A stretch of 13,265 nt of DNA, taken from positions 1 to 13,265 of the forward strand of contig CAZQER010000031.1 of NCBI GenBank assembly GCA_964592095.1, in the 5' to 3' direction. This DNA comes from EX4484-2 sp964592095. GTDB taxonomy: Archaea; Altiarchaeota; Altiarchaeia; IMC4; QMZM01. The notes beneath the pieces are model-generated. The model did no database searches. It was not told the DNA's origin and was given only the letters and a program-made list of their open reading frames with translations. This document shows, in pieces, positions 1 to 4,356 of the stretch (positions are counted from its first letter, which is position 1; every line of letters starts with the position of its first letter). Position numbers and translations under genes: made by a program.

Positions 1-35
1 ATGCAAATATAATCTCAATTGAGGATATAATATAA

Positions 36-154
36 GTTGCGACGGGCAGAAGCCCCAAATTTTCGGCTTACTGATATTACAACTCCAAATAATCAAAAAT
101 CATCCCACAACACCCACCCAACCTAAAAATTGGTAAGCCGAAAACTTCGCGCAA
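36..154 (-). mobile_element. Putative second integron-type cassette, partial, without an ORF
   Basis: On the minus strand this unit would begin right after the recombination point that ends the 155-722 cassette. It starts TTGCGCG (154-148). About 110 nt later comes GTCGCAAC (43-36), which can pair with GTTGCG and would be the R'' arm of the next attC; the rest lies before base 1. Just inside these ends is a 12-bp inverted repeat, TTTTCGGCTTAC at 60-71 and its complement at 133-144, with 61 nt between. No plausible coding frame lies inside. ORF-less cassettes are known in integron arrays. The arms are seen directly; the cassette reading is inferred and depends on sequence beyond the window. 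It could instead be a small structured RNA or a repeat. Confidence 0.4.
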
Positions 155-237
155 CAGGAGATTAAGCGGTTCGACTTCGCTTCGCTCGTCTCATCTAAAT
201 CCCTTTGGGACTTCGCTTAATCCCGATATGTTATCGG
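150..237 (-). repeat. attC-like integron recombination site
   Basis: Read on the minus strand from 237: R'' arm CCGATAACA (237-229), spacer, L'' arm GATTAAGCG (222-214), a loop, L' arm CGCTTAATC (168-160), spacer TCC, then TGTTGCGCG (158-150). The L arms pair perfectly over 9 bp. The R arms pair over AACA/TGTT as found here. If the bases that start the same cassette (TTATCGG, 722-716) are joined after G155, as in a circular cassette, R' becomes TGTTATCGG and pairs with R'' over all 9 bases. Known attC sites have this R''-L''-loop-L'-R' layout, are about 60-140 nt long, and take the last bases of R' from the next cassette. The match is strong, although the core after GTT deviates from GTTRRRY. 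Confidence 0.72.
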
Positions 238-273
238 AGTGCGATATCACCGAGCGACTGATAGGAGCGAGAG

Positions 274-712
274 TTGCAGGGGTTTTTGTTTTTGGCAATA
301 ATTGAAAAATTACTCTTTACGTACACAAGTATGTTGAATACACATACATTCATATCCGGGTGAGAAACCCTCTGGACCGGGATCACACATTATTCCACAA
401 TCTTTAGCAACACAACCACAACAAGGGTTATAATGACAATCCCCATCAAAATTACAATATTCAATTTCTTTTTCGTGACCGTGTTCTTTACAATAAACAG
501 AATTTACACACTCTACCGTATCACACGATAAACTAATTCCACATTCACTCGGCGGTCCAGTGAAAACATTTAATCTTTGACTATCCCAAATCCACCATCC
601 ACCAACTATAGCAATTCCAATTATCAAAATGATTAATCCAATTTTAATTTTCTTTTCCATAGTCGTAATTTAATTGTATTAAAGTTAACAAATGTTTTCA
701 AAAGCCCCGCAA
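274..712. repeat. Imperfect inverted repeat bracketing the cassette gene
   Basis: TTGCAGGGGTTTT at 274-286 and AAAAGCCCCGCAA at 700-712 are complementary apart from one mismatch and one displaced base. They sit just inside the cassette ends, outside the attC-like arms. The neighbouring putative cassette has arms in the same relative position (60-71 and 133-144), so this may be a shared feature of these units. Joined in a circular cassette, these arms would extend the attC stem outward. Confidence 0.6.
310..660 (-). CDS. Membrane-anchored cysteine-rich protein, cassette-borne
   Basis: This 116-aa protein has a short basic N-terminus (MEKKIK) and one hydrophobic helix (about residues 7-25), then a polar domain with 14 cysteines, presumably outside the cell. 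Cysteines cluster as CNFDGDC (about 69-75), PCCGC, CDP and ECMCIQHTC near the end. The CxxDxDC-CC-CxC order resembles the eight-cysteine-cluster domain proteins of archaea; this is by memory of the motif, not by search. Such domains are usually disulfide-rich or bind metal; no enzyme motif is seen. It is the only gene of the cassette. The stretch before its ATG is AT-rich, with a possible TATA-like TTTAATACA about 26 nt upstream and no ribosome binding site, so it may have its own archaeal promoter and a leaderless mRNA. Function is unknown. Confidence 0.75.
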   Translation of the reverse strand: MEKKIKIGLIILIIGIAIVGGWWIWDSQRLNVFTGPPSECGISLSCDTVECVNSVYCKEHGHEKEIEYCNFDGDCHYNPCCGCVAKDCGIMCDPGPEGFSPGYECMCIQHTCVRKE

Positions 713-715
713 TTT

Positions 716-788
716 CCGATAACACAGCATATACGGGTCACTTCGTCACCCAAATTCCGCCTTTAACTACCAAAACTTTGTATATGCT
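716..788 (-). repeat. Eroded attC-like site at the array edge
   Basis: On the minus strand AGCATATAC (788-780 read in reverse) and GTATATGCT (734-726 read in reverse) form a 9-bp L''/L' stem around a 45-nt loop, followed by G and TGTTATCGG (724-716), an R' core at which the 155-722 cassette begins. No matching R'' arm with AAC precedes the L'' arm; the sequence there is ATCGTTTTA and then AT-rich chromosomal DNA. The site therefore looks truncated or decayed where the array meets the chromosome. An attI-like or secondary-site junction is the alternative. Confidence 0.5.
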
Positions 789-859
789 TAAAACGATATA
801 ATATAATATAGAAAATATATAATGTATAATGTTCGATACATAGATTGAATGAATGATAA

Positions 860-1303
860 TTATTTATGCTTTGCTATCTCACCCTTAAGCCATTCCACAG
901 CCTCATCTATTTTCATCAGATTATCCAACTCGGATGGGTCACTCATATCAATCTCAAAAATCCATCCCTCTCCATACGGGTCTCTATTAATAATGGTCGG
1001 GTCATCCAAAAGTTTTTCATTGTTACTCTTTATAGTACCAGAAACTGGAGCGAATATCTTTCCAACCCATTTACCAGTCTCTATTGTTCCTACCTCCTCA
1101 TTCTGACTAACCGTATCTCCCTCAAATGGCATTTCAACAAAACTTATATCCCCAGACATTTTTTGTGCAAAATCTATCAATCCAACCCTTGCTGTATTGC
1201 CATCAACCCTGCACCACATAAATTCCTTGTGGTAATATAAATCATCCGGCATATTGTATCCTTCCACATCCATTTTATCATCAATTTTATCATCAATATT
1301 CAT
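860..1303 (-). CDS. gcvH: GcvH-like lipoyl carrier protein
   Basis: The 147-aa product has the H-protein fold pattern: MPDDLYYHKEFMW near residue 18, ARVGLIDFAQKMSGDI, the lipoyl-lysine loop ETGKWVGKIFAPVSG with the probable lipoylated Lys78, and GEGWIFEIDMSDPSELDNL. H-proteins carry the aminomethyl group between the P and T proteins of the glycine cleavage system, and related carriers serve other lipoate-dependent pathways. The lysine context ETGKWVG differs from the ESVKA-type context usual in glycine cleavage H-proteins, and no P, T, L or lipoate ligase gene is nearby, so a non-standard role is possible. The first 17 residues (IDDKIDDK repeat) extend beyond the usual N-terminus; ATG at 1303 was kept because a TATA element lies just upstream. 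The alternative start is Met18. Confidence 0.88.
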   Translation of the reverse strand: MNIDDKIDDKMDVEGYNMPDDLYYHKEFMWCRVDGNTARVGLIDFAQKMSGDISFVEMPFEGDTVSQNEEVGTIETGKWVGKIFAPVSGTIKSNNEKLLDDPTIINRDPYGEGWIFEIDMSDPSELDNLMKIDEAVEWLKGEIAKHK

Positions 1304-1317
1304 TATACAAATACGAA

Positions 1318-1328
1318 TATAAATATAA
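1318..1328 (-). promoter_or_regulatory. TATA element of the gcvH-like gene
   Basis: On the minus strand TTATATTTATA lies about 20 nt before the ATG at 1303, a spacing that implies a leaderless or nearly leaderless mRNA. No Shine-Dalgarno sequence is seen between it and the start. This promoter could also drive the cassette gene downstream. Confidence 0.5.
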
Positions 1329-1349
1329 CATGAAAATTATATATTTCAT

Positions 1350-2554
1350 TCATAATTCATATATCTTAGCCAAACGGTTCTCTGCCTCTTCGATGATTCC
1401 CTCACCCCTTCTTCCTCTTATCTTCTCGGCATATTCAAAACTCTGCATGAATACTCTTTTTACCGATGATGATATATTTCTGGAGTTTATATAGATTGCA
1501 CCTATCAGATTTTATGTTCATCTTTTGTAAAGAGGAAGAGAGGAAGAATTCATTTACATATGACCTTTCAGGTATGAATGCATCCATCGCCTGTAAATCT
1601 CTCATATATCTAATATCAAGATTTTCATAATTATCTATCTGATTTGCCAGTTCCTCTATAATAATGAGAGATTCCTTGTAAGCCTTTTCTGGATCGCCAA
1701 AAACCCTAATGCGTGATTGAAAAGGAATTCAACATCCAATGGTGTAATATAATTTATATGCAGTTCCTCATTTCAAGACATCTCTTCAGAGTGTTTTTAT
1801 ACATTCCGTCCTTCTTCTACCAACTGCAAGTTGATATAGTTGATATGTATATGAGATTGTGGGAAAATATGTAGTTGTATTTATATATATGTAGATTTCG
1901 TTACTCTTGTAATGGAATTCATCATTTCATTATAATCCATATAAAAAACCCTCGGTCTCTGTTCAGAAAAAGCCACTTTTTGGAAGTATTCTTTGATATG
2001 TGATGATATTCTGTCAAATTCCTTAACTTCTCGCATTAGTTTTTCCCCTCTTTTCTTCCAGATGCAAATCCAATACATCAAAATTTACATAGTATGTTCA
2101 TTCTGTTCTCTTTTAAGATAATTCCTATCAAAGTGCCCTTAATTGACCATTAATTGACCAAATAGATTTGACCTCTGCATGTATTTTCCATATTCTGATG
2201 AATATTTTCCCGTATCCTCCCGGGTGTTGTACCCCCACATTAAGCTGTAATTTGTAGACCGTCATGAGAATATCAATTGCCGGGGTGTTATTTCAAGCCA
2301 CTCCACAATCTTATTAATCTCATAACTTCCATCTTTTTTATTAATGATTAATTATGAAAAAAGTATACACCATACTATGATATTCTTGTATACATATTTC
2401 CCAGTTATCAGGGATGATAAGATTGTGGGATTTATTTCAAACTCAGATATATTCAAGGTATTTACGAGATTAATATAACAAACTATTACATTCCATTACC
2501 TACCATATCTGTACTGTATCTAGGTACTTCTAGGTACTCTGGAGCAGATATCAT
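1350..2554 (-). pseudogene. Decayed large gene cotranscribed with an AbrB-type gene
   Basis: Reading the minus strand from ATG 2554, which overlaps the AbrB stop as ATGA, one can follow a degraded protein of about 400 codons to a TGA at 1352-1350, broken by several stops and at least three frame changes. Recoverable pieces, in order: MISAPEYLEVPRYSTDMVG; ISEFEINPTILSSLITGKYV; KKDGSYEINKIVEWLEITPR; NYSLMWGYNTREDTGKYSSE; REVKEFDRISSHIKEYFQKV with EQRPRVFYMDYNEMMNSI (the longest open piece, 1881-2081); LHINYITPLDVEFLFNHAL; RVFGDPEKAYKESLIIIEEL; MRDLQAMDAFIPERSYVNEF; SVKRVFMQSFEYAEKIRGRR ending AENRLAKIYEL. The pieces are ordered and mostly in the same frame, so this is one dead gene and not several small ones. 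It may have been a cytoplasmic, helix-rich protein. The family was not recognised. Confidence 0.68.
2519..2538. repeat. Two tandem copies of a 10-bp sequence
   Basis: TCTAGGTACT occurs twice head to tail (2519-2528 and 2529-2538). It lies just past the AbrB stop, within the first codons of the decayed gene (EYLEVPRY). It could be simple slippage or a protein-binding site; nothing else supports a function. Confidence 0.4.
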
Positions 2555-2709
2555 AACTTAGTAATCCTTAATTCTTTCTTGCCCTCATCATACTCTATAA
2601 GTAATTTGTCTTTGTTCTTAAGATTCAAGAGTTTAACCAAATCCTTACTAATTGTTATCTGACCTCCACCCCAAGGTAATTTATGATATCTTCCTACATC
2701 TCTTGCCAT
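2551..2709 (-). CDS. Small AbrB/SpoVT-type DNA-binding protein
   Basis: The 52-aa product runs MARDVGRYHKLPWGGGQITI to the C-terminal ELRITKL. The pattern QITISKDLVKLLNLKNKDKL followed by LLIEYDEGKKELRI matches the swapped-hairpin AbrB fold, in which a dimer binds DNA; many archaeal copies are antitoxins or autoregulators. At 52 aa it is the usual length of a lone AbrB domain. The ATG at 2709 lies about 26 nt downstream of a TATA element (2731-2738 region), which fixes the start and implies a leaderless mRNA. Its stop overlaps the ATG of the pseudogene downstream, so the two formed an operon; the regulator survived while its partner decayed. It may now regulate only itself or genes elsewhere. 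Confidence 0.8.
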   Translation of the reverse strand: MARDVGRYHKLPWGGGQITISKDLVKLLNLKNKDKLLIEYDEGKKELRITKL

Positions 2710-2727
2710 ATATATTCATAGGATTAT

Positions 2728-2766
2728 AGGTATATAAAATATTCTAAAGGGTGGTAATATTTAAGC
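2728..2766. promoter_or_regulatory. Divergent promoters for abrB-like gene and uL1 operon
   Basis: On the minus strand TTTTATATA (about 2739-2731) is spaced 22-30 nt before the AbrB ATG. On the plus strand TAATATTTAA (about 2755-2764) is a TATA-like element that would start the uL1 message near 2785-2790, leaving a leader of about 40 nt. The assignments come from sequence pattern and spacing alone. Confidence 0.45.
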
Positions 2767-2808
2767 AAAGAATCCAAATTATTTCTCTATTCAACTTATT
2801 CCGTTCAA

Positions 2809-2825
2809 CTACCGATGGTAGGAGG
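2809..2825 (+). promoter_or_regulatory. Hairpin overlapping the uL1 ribosome binding site
   Basis: CTACC-GAT-GGTAG (2809-2821) forms a 5-bp stem with a 3-nt loop whose last base is the first G of GGAGG (2821-2825), only 2 nt before the ATG at 2828. Upstream of such starts the SD is normally free and 5-8 nt away. L1 is known to repress its own mRNA in bacteria and in Methanococcus; a structure at the start site would suit such control, but no L1-binding motif was verified here. Confidence 0.4.
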
Positions 2826-2827
2826 AA

Positions 2828-3457
2828 ATGAATAAAAAGGAAATTGTAAAAAAGATAGAGGCGGCAAAAAAAATCTCAAAGAAGAGGAAATTCAGACAAT
2901 CCTTTGAAATCTGTATTAATTTTAAGAATGTTGATATGAGTTCTACTGATAAACTCAATATCCATGTAAAACTGCCAAAAGGTAGAGGAAAGGATGTTGA
3001 GATTGGTGTTTTTGCAGATGGTGATTTGAATTTAAAAGCAAAAAAGTTATCCAAGTATGTTCTAAGCAGGGCGGAGATTGAAGATTATACAAAGGATAGA
3101 AGAAAGATGAAGAAGTTTGCAAATTCATGCTATGCATTTATTTCACAACCCGATCTAATGCAGATTGTAGGTAAAAACTGGGGTATTGTTTTAGCACCAA
3201 GGGGGAAGATGCCATATATAATCCCACCAAATGTTGATTTAAAGGGTTTTATAGAGGATATAAAAAATACTGTTAGGATAAGGTCAAAGAAGAACCCCAC
3301 AGTGCATGTTCCAGTTGGTACTGAGGATATGAAATCTGAGGATCTGGCGGAAAATATTCTGGCAGTAATCAATAGTATAGAAAAAAGGATTCCTATCGAG
3401 AAGATATCGTCTATTTATTGTAAAACTACTATGGGTCCCGCAGTTAAAATTAAGTAA
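2828..3457 (+). CDS. rpl1: 50S ribosomal protein uL1
   Basis: The 209-aa protein has the length and order of archaeal uL1. It opens with the basic helix NKKEIVKKIEAAKKISKKRK, then RQSFEICINFKNVDM and KLPKGRGKDVEIGVFADGDL (the conserved K-LP-GRGK-motif in domain I). Domain II contains LMQIVGKNWGIVLAPRGKMP, a hallmark of the L1 family (the usual G-LG-LG-RGxMP). Domain I resumes with KKNPTVHVPVGTEDM and ends with the conserved TMGPAVKI. uL1 binds 23S rRNA at the mobile L1 stalk and helps release tRNA from the E site. It is followed 1 nt later by uL10, as in the archaeal L11-L1-L10-L12 cluster, but L11 is not upstream. The start at 2828 is supported by GGAGG just before it. Confidence 0.96.
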   Translation: MNKKEIVKKIEAAKKISKKRKFRQSFEICINFKNVDMSSTDKLNIHVKLPKGRGKDVEIGVFADGDLNLKAKKLSKYVLSRAEIEDYTKDRRKMKKFANSCYAFISQPDLMQIVGKNWGIVLAPRGKMPYIIPPNVDLKGFIEDIKNTVRIRSKKNPTVHVPVGTEDMKSEDLAENILAVINSIEKRIPIEKISSIYCKTTMGPAVKIK

Positions 3458-3458
3458 A

Positions 3459-4328
3459 ATGATTGCTACATGGAAAATAAAAGAGGTGGAGGAATTAGAA
3501 AATAGAATAAAAAATGCAAAAGTAATTGGATTAGTGAAGATAAGTGGTATTCCCTCAAGGCAATTTCAAAAGATTAGGATGAAACTTAAAAACAAGGCGA
3601 CTATAAGGGTTACCAAAAATTCATTAATGCGCAGGGCCCTTGAGAAGGCAAATATGAAGAATTTGTGTGATTATATAGAGGGTTCCATGGGTTTGATATT
3701 TACAGAATTAGACCCATTTAAATTGAATAAGATTCTTGAAGAGAGTAGAGAATCTGCACCTGCTAAGAATGGCGATATTGCACCTGATGATATCATTGTT
3801 CCAAAGGGTGAGACATCCTTACCCCCAGGACCTATAATCGGTGAATTACAAAATGCTGGAATAAAGGCAAAGATAGACTCCGGGAAGATTGTTATAATGG
3901 AAGACTCGGTCTTAGTAAAAAAAGGAGAAAGAATTCCTGGAAATATTGCATCAGTACTCACAAGACTTGGTATAGAACCGATGGAAATTGGATTGGAGTT
4001 AAGTGCGGTTTATGACAATGGAATTATCTATACATCAGATATACTTCACATTGATATAGACAAGACTATAAAGAACTTACAAAACGCTTATCTTAATGCA
4101 TTTAATCTATCCCTAAATTCAGGTATATATAACAAAACTGTAATAAAGGTAATGTTATCAAGGGCTTTTACAGAGTGTGTTAATCTCTCAATCAATGCCA
4201 ACATATTTAATAAAGAATCTATAAAGATACTACTTGCCAAGGCAAATATCCAGATGCTCTCTCTTACATCCCACATAAATACAAAAGATACAACAAAAGA
4301 AACAAAAGATACAACAGATAACAGATGA
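3459..4328 (+). CDS. rpl10: 50S ribosomal protein uL10 (aP0)
   Basis: The 289-aa product matches archaeal uL10 from the N-terminus (VEELENRIKNAKVIGLVKIS, IPSRQFQKIRMKLK, RVTKNSLMRRALEKA) through the archaeal insertion (APAKNGDIAPDDIIVPKGET, LPPGPIIGELQNAGI) to GIEPMEIGLELSAVYDNG. Helices past about residue 205 form the spine that binds L12 dimers. uL10 anchors the L12 stalk on 23S rRNA together with uL11. The usual acidic tail ending in a Leu-Phe motif is absent in this frame: the protein ends KDTTKETKDTTDNR after a 15-bp direct repeat. A +1 frame would replace the last residues by an acidic tail ending LFV. It shares an operon with uL1; no L12 gene follows. Confidence 0.94.
   Translation: MIATWKIKEVEELENRIKNAKVIGLVKISGIPSRQFQKIRMKLKNKATIRVTKNSLMRRALEKANMKNLCDYIEGSMGLIFTELDPFKLNKILEESRESAPAKNGDIAPDDIIVPKGETSLPPGPIIGELQNAGIKAKIDSGKIVIMEDSVLVKKGERIPGNIASVLTRLGIEPMEIGLELSAVYDNGIIYTSDILHIDIDKTIKNLQNAYLNAFNLSLNSGIYNKTVIKVMLSRAFTECVNLSINANIFNKESIKILLAKANIQMLSLTSHINTKDTTKETKDTTDNR
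4281..4316 (+). repeat. 15-bp direct repeat in the uL10 C-terminal region
   Basis: ACAAAAGATACAACA occurs at 4281-4295 and 4302-4316, offset by 21 nt, so it encodes TKDTT twice. Such repeats are prone to slippage and sit just before the point where the reading frame of the expected uL10 tail is lost. Confidence 0.6.
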
Positions 4329-4356
4329 AGGAGTAAGTGATGAGGGCAAAGAAAAT

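Larger units (their letters stand above)
155..722 (-). mobile_element. Integron-type gene cassette
   Basis: Cassette boundaries follow from G^TT recombination points: it begins at T722 (after TG, giving TTATCGG) and ends at G155, the last base of its attC-like site. The 568-nt unit holds one gene on the minus strand (310-660), starting about 60 nt into the cassette, followed by the attC-like site. Size, single gene, orientation and attC at the 3' end are typical of cassettes. The R'' arm at 237-229 is the exact complement of the cassette's own start plus TG, as expected if the unit once circularised. No integron integrase is visible, so within this window it is a cassette cluster without integrase. 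The gene upstream on the same strand is the GcvH-like gene, whose transcript could read into it. Integrons have been reported in archaeal metagenome-assembled genomes. Confidence 0.68.

Noticed and set aside
1..300. tRNA or CRISPR repeat in the GC-richer left end
   Set aside because: No cloverleaf, T-loop motif or evenly spaced direct repeats; the inverted repeats fit attC-like sites better.
866..1240. Open frames on the plus strand opposite the gcvH-like gene
   Set aside because: They are antisense to a gene with the lipoyl-lysine motif and lack promoter support.
1881..2081. Independent 66-aa gene
   Set aside because: Coding-like sequence continues in the same frame across stops on both sides; it is the longest open piece of a pseudogene.
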